Assembly: GCA_946223075.1 (NCBI GenBank)
Contig: CAMILZ010000012.1
Coordinates: 4,047-68,046 of the forward strand
Length of the DNA stretch: 64,000 nt
From: an uncultured Dermabacteraceae bacterium
GTDB taxonomy: Bacteria; Actinomycetota; Actinomycetes; Actinomycetales; Dermabacteraceae
Direction: 5' to 3'
Part shown: piece after piece, positions 42,246-50,768 of the stretch
Layout of the letters: each line of letters begins with the position of its first letter
How positions within the stretch are numbered: position 1 is the first letter of the stretch
The notes under the pieces: generated by a model
The model's database searches: none
Told to the model about the DNA's origin: nothing
The model's input: the letters and a program-made list of their open reading frames with translations, nothing else
Position numbers and translations under genes: made by a program

Positions 42246-42842
42246 ATGTCTACTCCCGATACCCCCACCACCGAAGCCACTCTCCCCGTGACCCGCAAGG
42301 TCTCGCCCGTCACGCAGGTCGTCGCGATCGGCATCGGCGCGGCCCTGTTCTTCGTGCTGAGCCGCTTCGTTGCGATCCCGATTCCGGTCCCGAATCAGGC
42401 GATCACGTTCCAGTACGCCCTCCTCGCGGTTCTCGCGGTGCTGTACGGCCCGTACGTCGCGGGCATTGCCGGTTTCGTGGGGCACATCCTCGCGGACGCA
42501 ACCGGCTACGGTATTTGGCTTTCGTGGGAGATTCCGACGGCTGTCTTCGGCCTCATCGTGGGCTTCTTCATGCTTCGCAACCGCGTGAACGAGGGCGAGT
42601 TCCCCGGCAAAGATCTCGTGCGCTTCAATGTTGCCGTGGTCGTGGGGCACCTCGTGGCGTGGGGCGTTCTCGCGTGGATTCTCGACGTTACGCTCATGGG
42701 CGAACCATTCAACAAGGTCATCGTGCAGGGCATCGTTGCCTTCGTATCGAACTCCATTCTGACCTGCGTTTTCGGTTCGATCATCCTCGCGCTGTATGCA
42801 AAGACTCGCACGCGTTCGGGCTCGCTTGAGGTGGGCGCTTAA
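42246..42842 (+). CDS. ECF transporter substrate-binding (S) component, UPF0397-like
   Basis: 198 residues. Five to six hydrophobic segments; GIGAALFFVLSRFVAIPIPVPNQAITFQYALLAVLAVLYGP and FVGHILADATGYG resemble the UPF0397/ECF-riboflavin-S group. S components confer specificity to energy-coupling-factor importers. The ligand is unknown; the SAM hydrolase immediately upstream hints at a SAM-, methionine- or adenosine-related solute. Confidence 0.83.
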   Translation: MSTPDTPTTEATLPVTRKVSPVTQVVAIGIGAALFFVLSRFVAIPIPVPNQAITFQYALLAVLAVLYGPYVAGIAGFVGHILADATGYGIWLSWEIPTAVFGLIVGFFMLRNRVNEGEFPGKDLVRFNVAVVVGHLVAWGVLAWILDVTLMGEPFNKVIVQGIVAFVSNSILTCVFGSIILALYAKTRTRSGSLEVGA

Positions 42843-42851
42843 GCGTTCCGC

Positions 42852-44687
42852 ATGGCTCTTCCCTCCCATTCGCCCGAGGCGAACCGTGCCGCTCACGCCA
42901 TCGTGTTTGATGACGTGAGCGTGCATTACCGCACCCAAAAACTTCCCTCGGTCGAGAACGTGAGCTTCACGATTGGGTGGGGTGAGAAGGTCGCGATCGT
43001 GGGGCCGAGCGGTTCGGGCAAATCCACGCTCGTACATGCCATGAACGGCCTCGTGCCGCATCGCTTTGAGGCGAAGGTGAACGGGAGTGTGCGGGTCGCG
43101 GGTGTGGATCCGGTGCGTGAGCCGCTTGTGCGCACGGCCGCCGAGGCGGGCACCGTGCTTCAAGATTCGAACGCGCAGTTCGTGGCGCTCACGGTCGCGG
43201 AAGACATTGCCTTCTCGCTTGAGAACCAGGAGGTTCCCTCGGGCGAGATGCCGAGTCTCGTGGAGCGGGTCGCGGAGCGCGTGGGCCTTCGGGGTCTGCT
43301 CGAGCATGCGCCGCATGAGTTGAGCGGTGGGCAAAAGCAGCGCGTCGCCGTCGCGGGTGTGCTCGTGGACGACGTGCCGATCCTCCTGTTCGATGAGCCG
43401 CTCGCGAATCTCGACCCTGCAACGGGCCGCGCAATGATCGAGCTTGCCGACGACCTCAATCGCGAAAGCGGTGCAAGCATCGTGATCGTCGAGCACCGCC
43501 TCGAAGAGGTTCTTCACCGGGGTGTCGATCGCATCCTCATGATGGCCGGCGGTCGCCTCGTTGCTGACACAACCCCCGATGAGCTCGTGACTTCAGGCCT
43601 CCTCACCGAACACGGCATCCGCCGCCCGCTCCACCTCACGGCCCTCAACTACGCAGGTGTGGAACCGGCGGCTTCGGCTGAGCCCGCGCGCCTCGACACG
43701 CTCCGCCTGAGCGAGAGCGAATGCGCGCGTGTGCGCGAGTGGGGGCGCGAGCAGTGGGCCGCGAGGTCCGGTAGGGCTTCTGCCACGGGCAAGCCAAGGG
43801 AGGGGTCCGACGCCACCCCGGCCATCAGCGTGCGGAATCTCCACGTGCTTCACGGCCACGATCAGGACCACGAGGGCGTGCACGCCCTGCGCGGAATCGA
43901 CCTCGAGGTTCGGCGCGGGGAGATGCTCGCGATTCTCGGCAACAATGGCGCGGGGAAGTCGACCCTTGCGAGCGCGATCACGGGCTTCACGAAGCCGAAC
44001 TCGGGCACGGTCGAAGTTCTCGGAGATGATGTGCTGAACTTGAGCATCGCCGAGATCGGCACGCGCGTGGGCTTCGTGCTCCAAGAGCCGGGCCACATGA
44101 TCTCGAAGCCGCTCATTTTCGACGAGGTCGCGCTCGGCCCGCGCGCCCACGGTCTCGACGAGGAGGAGGTGCGCCAGCGCGTGGAATCTGCCCTCGAGAC
44201 GTGCGGGCTCGCCCCGTTCAAAACCTGGCCCGTGAGCGCCCTCAGCCACGGCCAAAAGAAGCGCGTCACGATCGCCGCTGCGCTTGCGCTCGAGCCCGAA
44301 ATCCTCATCCTCGATGAGCCGACCGCGGGCCAAGACTTCCGCCACTACACGGAGTTCATGGAGTTCATTCGCGACCTCAACCGTGAGGGCACAACGATCC
44401 TCCTCATCACGCACGACATGCATCTCGCCCTCGAGTATGTTCCGCGCGCCGTCGTGCTGAGCGAAGGGGAGATCATCGCGGATTCTTCGCCCGCGCGAAT
44501 CCTCGTCGACGATGACGTGACGACGCGCGCGAACCTCGTGCGCACGAGCCTCGATGCGCTCGCGGCAGCCGTCGGAATCCCCGTTTCCGATGAGGTAGGC
44601 GGCGCCGAAAAATTTGGCCGCAGTGAATTCATCGAGGCCGTGATCGCGGTTGATCGCGAGAAGCGGGAGGTGGGCGATGCCCGCTAA
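42852..44687 (+). CDS. ECF transporter duplicated ATP-binding protein
   Basis: 611 residues carrying two ABC ATPase domains. Domain 1: GPSGSGKST (about 51-59), ELSGGQKQR and LLFDEPLANLDP. Domain 2: GNNGAGKST (about 364-372), the slightly unusual signature ALSHGQKKR and LILDEPTAGQD. The linker (about residues 275-320) is variable and holds a degenerate copy of the 15-bp motif at 43804. A single chain provides both A and A' subunits of the ECF module. It overlaps the T component gene start by 11 bp. Confidence 0.9.
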   Translation: MALPSHSPEANRAAHAIVFDDVSVHYRTQKLPSVENVSFTIGWGEKVAIVGPSGSGKSTLVHAMNGLVPHRFEAKVNGSVRVAGVDPVREPLVRTAAEAGTVLQDSNAQFVALTVAEDIAFSLENQEVPSGEMPSLVERVAERVGLRGLLEHAPHELSGGQKQRVAVAGVLVDDVPILLFDEPLANLDPATGRAMIELADDLNRESGASIVIVEHRLEEVLHRGVDRILMMAGGRLVADTTPDELVTSGLLTEHGIRRPLHLTALNYAGVEPAASAEPARLDTLRLSESECARVREWGREQWAARSGRASATGKPREGSDATPAISVRNLHVLHGHDQDHEGVHALRGIDLEVRRGEMLAILGNNGAGKSTLASAITGFTKPNSGTVEVLGDDVLNLSIAEIGTRVGFVLQEPGHMISKPLIFDEVALGPRAHGLDEEEVRQRVESALETCGLAPFKTWPVSALSHGQKKRVTIAAALALEPEILILDEPTAGQDFRHYTEFMEFIRDLNREGTTILLITHDMHLALEYVPRAVVLSEGEIIADSSPARILVDDDVTTRANLVRTSLDALAAAVGIPVSDEVGGAEKFGRSEFIEAVIAVDREKREVGDAR

Positions 44688-45510
44688 GTCCGTTCTCGGC
44701 TACGCGGATCGACCGGGCTTCCTGCATCGAGTGTCGGGGCTCGCGAAACTTATGCTCGCCGTCGTGAGCGTCGTGGGTGCGCTCGTGGGATTCGATGCGC
44801 GCTACCTCGCGGCGATGCTCGTGCTCAACATCGTGCTGTGGGCGCTAAGCCGCGTGAAGCTTCGCGACCTCGCCGTGGTGCTCGTCATCATCGCGGGCCT
44901 CATGCTGCTCAACAACCTCTTCATTTTCCTGTTCGCGCCCGGCTACGGAACCGAGCTGTACGGCACGCACACCGTGCTCGTGAACGGCCCGTGGCACTGG
45001 GACATCACGAGTGAGCAGCTTTTCTACCAGCTCGTCGTGTCCCTCAAGTACTTCGCGGTGCTCCCGCCCGTGCTCCTCTTTATTGCGACGACGCGCCCGC
45101 CCGAGTTCGCGCAGTCGCTGAACCGCATCGGGGTTCCCTACAAGATCGCGTACTCCGTCTCGATCGCCCTTCGATACATCCCCGATATTCAGCGAGACTT
45201 CGTGACGATCTCGAAAGCGCATCAGGCGCGTGGACTCGACACCTCGTCGAAGGCGGGGATTGCGACGCGCGCCCGGAACATCGTGGGCGTCATCATCCCG
45301 CTTCTCCTCGGCGCGTTCGACCGGATCGAAGAGGTCGCGAGTGCGATGGAGCTGCGCGGTTTCGGCCGCGGGAAGCGACGTACGTGGTACGGCAAGAAAC
45401 CGCTCACGTGGCGCGATTGGCTCATCATGGCGCTCGCGCTCGCGGTGCTCGCGGTCCCGATCGTGCTCGCGATCGTCAATGGCGGAAGGTTCTGGAACCC
45501 CTTCGCTTAG
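44677..45510 (+). CDS. ECF transporter transmembrane (T) component
   Basis: 277 residues from ATG 44677 with GGGAGG upstream. Five to six hydrophobic segments and the two coupling motifs of EcfT proteins, HQARGLD and MELRGFGRG. It links the ATPases to the S component. Final gene of the SAM hydrolase-ECF operon. Confidence 0.88.
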   Translation: MPAKSVLGYADRPGFLHRVSGLAKLMLAVVSVVGALVGFDARYLAAMLVLNIVLWALSRVKLRDLAVVLVIIAGLMLLNNLFIFLFAPGYGTELYGTHTVLVNGPWHWDITSEQLFYQLVVSLKYFAVLPPVLLFIATTRPPEFAQSLNRIGVPYKIAYSVSIALRYIPDIQRDFVTISKAHQARGLDTSSKAGIATRARNIVGVIIPLLLGAFDRIEEVASAMELRGFGRGKRRTWYGKKPLTWRDWLIMALALAVLAVPIVLAIVNGGRFWNPFA

Positions 45511-45529
45511 AAAATGACGTCAAAAAAGC

Positions 45530-45558
45530 TTGTAGTGGCGTCACGGTGGCGCTACTCT
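45530..45558 (+). promoter_or_regulatory. Probable leaderless promoter of the ribbon-helix-helix gene
   Basis: TTGTAG (45530-45535), 17-nt spacer, TACTCT (45553-45558), then 6 nt to the ATG at 45565. Transcription would begin at or next to the start codon. No ribosome site precedes that ATG, which fits a leaderless mRNA. The spacer contains GTGGCG twice, possibly an operator. Confidence 0.5.
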
Positions 45559-45564
45559 TGAGTT

Positions 45565-46080
45565 ATGGAGATGTCAAAGCAAACCGACGCTCTTATTGAG
45601 CAGCTCGAGTATGTCGCTAACGTCGGTGGCGACGATCTCGGCTCCGCTATGAAGCGAGTGGGCCCCCTTGCCCGCCCCCTACTCAAGCTTGCCCTTCTCG
45701 ATGCGGTCACGACGGCGACCGCCGAGATCAGCGAGTCGCTCACGTTCGAGCGCGTAAGCGCGCGCCTCGCTCCCGAAGGTGTCAAATTTGACGTCACGCC
45801 AAAGCATCCTGACGCCACTCCCGCGCCTGAATCGGCCGCCGCGGCGGATCAGGGACTCGATGAAGGCGATATTTCGCGGGTATCTCTTCGCCTGCCCGAG
45901 GGGCTCAAGGCCCGCGCGGAGAAGCGTGCGGAAGCCTCGGGCCAGAGTCTCAATGCCTGGCTCGTCCAGGTGATCCGCGATGCCGTTGTCGAACCCCGCA
46001 CCTCGCCATTCACGAAGCACTGGGGCTTCACCCCCGATAACCCGCCGAAAGGCACGAACCCCGTCAAGGGATGGATCTAA
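45565..46080 (+). CDS. HicB-like ribbon-helix-helix protein
   Basis: 171 residues. The C-terminal half has a ribbon-helix-helix pattern (RVSLRLPEGLKARAEKRAEASGQSLNAWLVQVIRDAV), as in HicB/Arc-type antitoxins and repressors. The N-terminal half (about 1-75) is a predicted helical region of unknown role. No HicA-type partner is adjacent; instead a DUF4097-like gene follows after 14 nt. It may autoregulate through the GTGGCG repeats in its promoter. Confidence 0.75.
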   Translation: MEMSKQTDALIEQLEYVANVGGDDLGSAMKRVGPLARPLLKLALLDAVTTATAEISESLTFERVSARLAPEGVKFDVTPKHPDATPAPESAAAADQGLDEGDISRVSLRLPEGLKARAEKRAEASGQSLNAWLVQVIRDAVVEPRTSPFTKHWGFTPDNPPKGTNPVKGWI

Positions 46081-46094
46081 GGAAGGATCCCGCC

Positions 46095-46118
46095 ATGAGC
46101 ACCACAACCTATCGTTAA
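46095..46118 (+). other. Seven-codon open frame with in-frame TAA at the expected start of the DUF4097 gene
   Basis: GGAAGG is placed 8 nt before ATG 46095, which reads MSTTTYR and then TAA at 46116-46118. The same frame continues without a stop to 46826 as the DUF4097-like protein. A single base change from TAC or TAT would restore an uninterrupted 243-residue gene. As written it is a nonsense mutation, a sequencing error or a tiny translated leader. Confidence 0.7.
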
Positions 46119-46133
46119 GACGCCACCGGCGAT

Positions 46134-46826
46134 GTGCGTGCCGAGCTCAAGTTGAACTATGCAGACGTCGCGATCACGACAAACACCACGAACCAGATCA
46201 CGATCGGCCTCGAGGGCGAAGAAGCCGCGGGAACGAGCGTGAAGTATCGCTTCGGGCGCCTCGAAATCAAGAGCCCTGACCGAAAAGCGCTCGACATTCT
46301 TCACCGCAAGCGGCCGCGCCTCACGGTGAGGCTTTCACTTCCCACCACGACGGCCCTCGAATGCGCAAGCGTCGCGACCACGATCGAGCTTGAGGAGGTC
46401 CCTCGCGAGGCAAACTTCGATGCGGTCTCGAGCACCGTGAAGGCTTCCTCCGTGACCGCGCCCCTCTCGATTCAGGGGTTCAAGGTGAGGGCTGAGCTCG
46501 ATTCTGTCGTCTCCCCGGTGGAGGTAGATGGTGCCGCGGCCAAGGTGAAGATCGGCGAATTCTCGGGCGCGCTCGACGCGAAGGGCGCCTCCATCAATGT
46601 CGATATCGCCCGCGTGCACCGCGGTGATGTTCAGGTCGAGGGTCTCAAGGCCGCGTGCACCGTCGGGGTTCTGCCCGGTGTACACGTCCACACCGATTTT
46701 GACGGCCTTGCCTCGTCGTTCAACTCGAGCCTTACTCCGCGCGGGGTCCCGCAGGAGGGGGCGCCCGTGTTCCGCGTCAAGGTGGGCGGAACGCGCACCT
46801 CGCTCGAACTCACCGAGGTCGATTAA
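46134..46826 (+). CDS. DUF4097-like beta-strand repeat protein (start interrupted)
   Basis: 230 residues if translation begins at GTG 46134, the first start after the in-frame TAA. The protein is made of short alternating valine/threonine strands (ELKLNYADVAITTNTTNQITIGLEG, LSLPTTTALECASVATTIELEEV, ASINVDIARVHRGDVQVEGLKAACTVGV), typical of DUF4097 right-handed beta repeats. No signal peptide or membrane segment, so probably cytoplasmic. Function unknown; likely co-transcribed with the ribbon-helix-helix gene. There is no ribosome site before GTG 46134, so expression may be low or dependent on re-initiation. Confidence 0.65.
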   Translation: MRAELKLNYADVAITTNTTNQITIGLEGEEAAGTSVKYRFGRLEIKSPDRKALDILHRKRPRLTVRLSLPTTTALECASVATTIELEEVPREANFDAVSSTVKASSVTAPLSIQGFKVRAELDSVVSPVEVDGAAAKVKIGEFSGALDAKGASINVDIARVHRGDVQVEGLKAACTVGVLPGVHVHTDFDGLASSFNSSLTPRGVPQEGAPVFRVKVGGTRTSLELTEVD

Positions 46827-46831
46827 TACGA

Positions 46832-46868
46832 GAGGGCCGGGGTGACGCTCAGCGCCACCCCGGCCCTC
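46832..46868. terminator. Bidirectional terminator hairpin
   Basis: GAGGGCCGGGGTG (46832-46844) and CACCCCGGCCCTC (46856-46868) form a perfect 13-bp stem between the DUF4097-like gene and the convergent pdxH. Confidence 0.85.
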
Positions 46869-46889
46869 ACAGTCACCTCGTATGAGCGT

Positions 46890-47573
46890 TTACGGCGCGA
46901 GGCGCTCCACCTGCCAGCGGCCTTCTTCAACGTCGAGCGCAGTGAAGCGGATGCGGTCATGGAGACGCGAGGCGCCACCCTGCCAAAACTCGATCACGTG
47001 CGGGGTGAGCGCCCAGCCGCCCCAGTGCGGCGGGCGGGGAACGTCCTTGCCTTCGAAGCGCTTCTCGGCGCGCTCGTTTGCGAGCTGAATGTCTTCGCGT
47101 GAGTCGATGACGTCCGACTGCGAGCTTGCCCAGGCGCCGATTTGCGAACCACGCGGGCGTACTGCGAAGTAGGCGTCGGATTCTTCGGGGCTGATGCGGC
47201 GCACCTTGCCCTGGATGCGCACCTGGCGTTGAAGCGGCAGCCACGTGAAGTTCAGGGCGGCTTTGCGGTTCACGTCAAGGTCGTGTCCTTTTTGAGACTC
47301 GTAGTTGCCGAAGAACACGAACTTCTTGTTCGTGTGCTCCTTGAGAAGGATGACGCGCGAATCCGGCCAATCGGTCTCCGGGTTGATCGTGGATACCACC
47401 ATGGCGTTGGGCTCGAGCACATCGCCCTCGCGGTCGCGATGTTCGATCGCGTCTCTCATCCATTCGTCAAACAGTGCGTGCGGGTCGTTGCCCGCGAGCG
47501 TTTTGGTGAGTTGGCCCTTCGTGTAGTTCACGCGTTCCGCGCGAAGATCGGGCGCACTTGCCTTCTCGTTCAT
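46890..47573 (-). CDS. pdxH: Pyridoxamine 5'-phosphate oxidase
   Basis: 227 residues, normal family length. FMN-binding split-barrel motifs: AMVVSTINPETDWPDSRVILLKEH, FVFFGNYESQKGHDL, ALNFTWLPLQRQVRIQGKV, and the C-terminal substrate region PPHWGGWALTPHVIEFWQGGASRLHDRIRF. It oxidises pyridoxine/pyridoxamine phosphate to pyridoxal phosphate. GAGGAGAG lies upstream of the ATG at 47573. Monocistronic, leftward. Confidence 0.93.
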   Translation of the reverse strand: MNEKASAPDLRAERVNYTKGQLTKTLAGNDPHALFDEWMRDAIEHRDREGDVLEPNAMVVSTINPETDWPDSRVILLKEHTNKKFVFFGNYESQKGHDLDVNRKAALNFTWLPLQRQVRIQGKVRRISPEESDAYFAVRPRGSQIGAWASSQSDVIDSREDIQLANERAEKRFEGKDVPRPPHWGGWALTPHVIEFWQGGASRLHDRIRFTALDVEEGRWQVERLAP

Positions 47574-47677
47574 GACCTCTCCTCGAAACTTGGTGTGGGG
47601 TCGTCATCGATCCCGATCTACCACTCTAGTCCCGTGGCCTGGTGGGCTCTGGGGACTAAAAGGGAAGCGGTCAAGGC

Positions 47678-49078
47678 TCAAGCACCGAGCGCCACGAGCG
47701 TGCTGAGCGCGAGCGCTGCCGGCCACGAAAGGGGCGCGACGGCGGCGGGGCTACCGTCGGCAAGAACCTTCTCACTGATCGCTCCGGCGCTTGTGCGGTG
47801 GGCGGCAAGCCATTCGAGAAGCTCGAGCGCGCGCTCGCGCTTGCCAAGGTGTGCGTAGGCTTGCGCGAACATCGCCGTTTGCGGAGTCCAGCTGATGCCG
47901 TCTCGCTTCCAGCCCGCGCCCGGGGCAACGCCGCCTGCGGGTCGCGACATCGCCTCACACGCCGCATCGACCTGACGTGCGACCTGCGGGTTGCGCTCGG
48001 CAAATCCCTTCGTTTGGTACGGCGGTAAGAGCATGAGCAGCCCCGCGTCAAAACCGCCGCCGTGCGCGTAGCGCTGGAAGTTGCCTGGGCCAAAAGCAGC
48101 AAGGAGGGCGCGTTCGGTTTCCCGGGCCCGCGCTCCGAGCGTTCTGGTTCCGACGCCGTCTTCGCCCTTGATTAATCCCTTTTCTGCAAGGTGCGCCGCG
48201 CTTTCGAGCGCGCTGAGGGTCATGGCCGCTGTCGCGAGTGTGAGGCGCCGCTCGGGCACCTCCCAATAGTCGGGGCTCGGTTGAGGAAGGCCGCTTCCAG
48301 TATGAGTGGCGTCGAGCGCGGCGAGCGCCGCGCGGGCGAGCGCCGTTCTAAGAGTGGGGAGCGAGGTCGCGGGGGTGGCGTCGGAACCTAAAACCCCAAG
48401 CCGGGCGAGCGTTGCCGCTGCCCATAGGAACCACCCGACCCCATCGAGTTGCGGGGTGCGATTATCCGGGGCGTGTTTGGTGCCGGGGCGGTAGCGCGCC
48501 TCGAACGTGCCGTCGGGGCGTTGGATGCGCGCAAGGTGTTCGAGGAGTCCCAGTGCCCAGTCGCCGAAACCGCGCTCGGCGAGTGCCACGATCACGTGGG
48601 CCGTGTCGCGCGGCCACGTGTAGCGCCAGTTCGGGCTGAGAGCCGCGACGGGGGAAGGCAGCGCCCACGTGAGGGTGAAAACGTCGAGGAGTGCGGAACG
48701 GTCGAGATCGGTCAGCGTAGGCGTGGGGGCCGGTCGCGAGGCGCGTTCGAGGAAGGCGCGCGTGATAGCGTCGAGCGTATCCGCGCCGTAAGCGGTGCTG
48801 AGAGTGCGCGTGCCAGAAATGAGCTCGGGCGAATCCGGCTGCACAAAGGTGCGCTCTACCCCCAGGATGGTGCCCGCGCGCAGCAGGCGCGCAGCGCCGT
48901 GCTCCTCGACTTCGCGGGCAAGTGAATCCGACGCGGCGGAGAACGCGACACCGAGGGAGTAGAGGTCCTCGTGCGCCTCGTGTGGGAAGAGGCTCGCGAT
49001 GCTGCTGCGCTCCACATACAGCGCCGAGGCGCCGAGCGCCGCGAGGAGGCCACCGCCGAGAAGTGCGCGTCGTCGCAT
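47678..49078 (-). CDS. Exported GH15-like (glucoamylase-type) glycoside hydrolase
   Basis: 466 residues. An N-terminal RRRALLGGGLLAALGASALYV signal or anchor precedes an alpha/alpha-barrel enzyme: LSPNWRYTWPRDTAHVIVAL carries the Trp-Pro-Arg-Asp substrate loop of GH15 enzymes, LDGVGWFLWAAATLARLG follows, and KRDGISWTPQTAMFAQAYAHLGKRERALELLEWL matches the distal catalytic-acid region. It probably removes glucose from alpha-glucans or trehalose-like sugars outside the membrane. The catalytic glutamates were not fixed by alignment. Stand-alone gene. Confidence 0.75.
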   Translation of the reverse strand: MRRRALLGGGLLAALGASALYVERSSIASLFPHEAHEDLYSLGVAFSAASDSLAREVEEHGAARLLRAGTILGVERTFVQPDSPELISGTRTLSTAYGADTLDAITRAFLERASRPAPTPTLTDLDRSALLDVFTLTWALPSPVAALSPNWRYTWPRDTAHVIVALAERGFGDWALGLLEHLARIQRPDGTFEARYRPGTKHAPDNRTPQLDGVGWFLWAAATLARLGVLGSDATPATSLPTLRTALARAALAALDATHTGSGLPQPSPDYWEVPERRLTLATAAMTLSALESAAHLAEKGLIKGEDGVGTRTLGARARETERALLAAFGPGNFQRYAHGGGFDAGLLMLLPPYQTKGFAERNPQVARQVDAACEAMSRPAGGVAPGAGWKRDGISWTPQTAMFAQAYAHLGKRERALELLEWLAAHRTSAGAISEKVLADGSPAAVAPLSWPAALALSTLVALGA

Positions 49079-49172
49079 GGCAGGCCTCCATCTTCCGCTG
49101 GAATGTGTGGCTCGAGCTTAACAAGCACGCGAGCGAGTAAGTGAAGTCATGAGTGATCTTGTGCGAGGGGGG

Positions 49173-49200
49173 TTGGAAGGGCGTGGATCTTCCATAAAAT
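49173..49200 (+). promoter_or_regulatory. Probable promoter of the Bcr/CflA-type exporter gene
   Basis: TTGGAA (49173-49178), 16-nt spacer, TAAAAT (49195-49200), then 7 nt to the GTG start at 49208. No ribosome site precedes that start, again suggesting a leaderless transcript. Confidence 0.5.
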
Positions 49201-49207
49201 TGGGCGA

Positions 49208-50656
49208 GTGACTGACGAATCTCAGAGGAATACCGACACCAGTGCCATAGAACTCGCTCGACTTGCCGACGAGCGTGCCGCCGAAAGCCTCGCAACTGAG
49301 GAGCCGCGCCCGCTTACCGAGGAAATCCCGCAGGTCGCGTTTGCGACGCCCACCGACAACGTCTCGCACGTGACCGGACCGATCGAGCAGGTCGAGGAGG
49401 TCGCGACCGAAACGGCCGCCCTACGTTTGCACCTCGGTCGCAGTGAGAAAGTTACGTTCGGTTTCACGTTCGCGATGGCGATGCTCGCGATGCTCGGCCC
49501 GTTCTCGATCGACATGATCTTCCCGGGCTTCCCCTCGATGAGGGAGGACTTCTACACGGACGCCGCAGCGATGCAGCAGGTGACGAGCCTCTACCTCATT
49601 TCCTTCGCGGTGATGAGCATGTTCCACGGCCCGCTTTCCGATGCGCTTGGTCGCAAGCGCGTGATGGGTGCTTCGCTCATCGTCTTCTCAATCGGCTCGC
49701 TTGGCGCGGCGCTCGCCGTCAATCTCCCGATGCTTTTCGCCTTCCGCGTGCTCCAGGGCCTCAGCGCGGGTGGCGCGACGATTGTCTCGCGCGTCGTGAT
49801 CCGCGATCTCTACGGTGGCGGCAGGGCGCAGAAGCTCATGAGCCAGGTCATGATGATCTTCGCGCTCGCGCCTGCAGCGGCACCGATCTTCGGCGGCTGG
49901 ATTCTTCTCCTTGGGCCGTGGCGTTGGATCTTCGGTGCGATGCTCCTCTACGCGCTCGTCACGCTCGCGATCATGATGGTCGTCATCCCCGAGACTCTTC
50001 TGCCAGAGAAGCGCCAGCCGTTCAACGCGAAGGGCATCTTCACGTCGCTCGGGCGCGTGCTGCGCTCGCCGGTTATCTGGCGCCTCTCGCTCGCGCTCGG
50101 CCTCGCGAGCCAGGCTGACTTCATCTTCATCTCGGCGGCGCCGATCATCGTGCCCGACGTCATGCACCTCGGCGCCCAGGACTACTGGGTGCTGTTCATC
50201 CCGATCATCGCCGGCATGATCCTCGGCAACTACCTGGTGGGGCGCCTCGCCTTCGTCATGAGTCGCTCGCGCCTCATCACGATTGCCTTCACGACCGTCG
50301 TCGTGGGTGGCATCCTCTCCGTCGTGATCCCGATGCTTACCCCCGAGCTCACCTCGCAGTTCGGCATCTGGCACCTCCTCGTCATGGTGGGCCCCGGCAT
50401 TCTCGGTCTCGCGGCGGCGCTCATGATGGCGCCCGTGCAGCTCGAAGTTCTTGACATGTTCCCCGAGGAGCGCGGCGCCTCCACGAGCTTTGCAACCTTC
50501 ATGAACCTCATCGTTGCCGCGATCGTCTCGGGCGTCATGGTTCCGGTTCTTGGTGCCGACCTGGTCAAGCTCGGCATCGGCGCCCTCGCGCTCTCGGCGG
50601 GCGGTGCGGCGTTCTGGTTCGCACACGTGCTCATCGCGCGCCGCGCGCAGGCCTGA
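49208..50656 (+). CDS. MFS multidrug exporter, Bcr/CflA type
   Basis: 482 residues from GTG 49208. An unusually long acidic N-terminal cytosolic segment (about 75 residues) precedes twelve membrane helices. Bcr/CflA features: GPFSIDMIFPGFPSM, the motif-A loop GPLSDALGRKRVM, QGLSAGGATIVSRVVIRDLY, and ALAPAAAPIFGGWILLLGPWRWIF. Such proton antiporters export drugs or sulfonamide- and bicyclomycin-like compounds. Single gene, convergent with an asparaginase. Confidence 0.87.
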   Translation: MTDESQRNTDTSAIELARLADERAAESLATEEPRPLTEEIPQVAFATPTDNVSHVTGPIEQVEEVATETAALRLHLGRSEKVTFGFTFAMAMLAMLGPFSIDMIFPGFPSMREDFYTDAAAMQQVTSLYLISFAVMSMFHGPLSDALGRKRVMGASLIVFSIGSLGAALAVNLPMLFAFRVLQGLSAGGATIVSRVVIRDLYGGGRAQKLMSQVMMIFALAPAAAPIFGGWILLLGPWRWIFGAMLLYALVTLAIMMVVIPETLLPEKRQPFNAKGIFTSLGRVLRSPVIWRLSLALGLASQADFIFISAAPIIVPDVMHLGAQDYWVLFIPIIAGMILGNYLVGRLAFVMSRSRLITIAFTTVVVGGILSVVIPMLTPELTSQFGIWHLLVMVGPGILGLAAALMMAPVQLEVLDMFPEERGASTSFATFMNLIVAAIVSGVMVPVLGADLVKLGIGALALSAGGAAFWFAHVLIARRAQA

Positions 50657-50693
50657 GCGCCGGATGCGCGGTGGCTCGGAACGCCATGAGGTT

Positions 50694-50736
50694 TATGAAT
50701 TGCTTTGAAATTTATGAAATCTATGAAAACTATGAA
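50694..50736 (+). repeat. AT-rich iterated TATGAA motif
   Basis: TATGAA occurs at 50694, 50713, 50722 and 50731; the last three are exactly 9 bp apart and the first is 19 bp before. It is an AT-rich island in a very GC-rich region, between the convergent exporter and asparaginase genes. Confidence 0.7.
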
Positions 50737-50768
50737 AAGTGGCACCGGGTTCGGCCGCGCCGTGAGCG

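Noticed and set aside
42117..43517. A 466-codon leftward frame across the SAM hydrolase/ECF genes
   Set aside because: Spans three real genes, Arg/His-rich, no recognisable family; antisense artefact.
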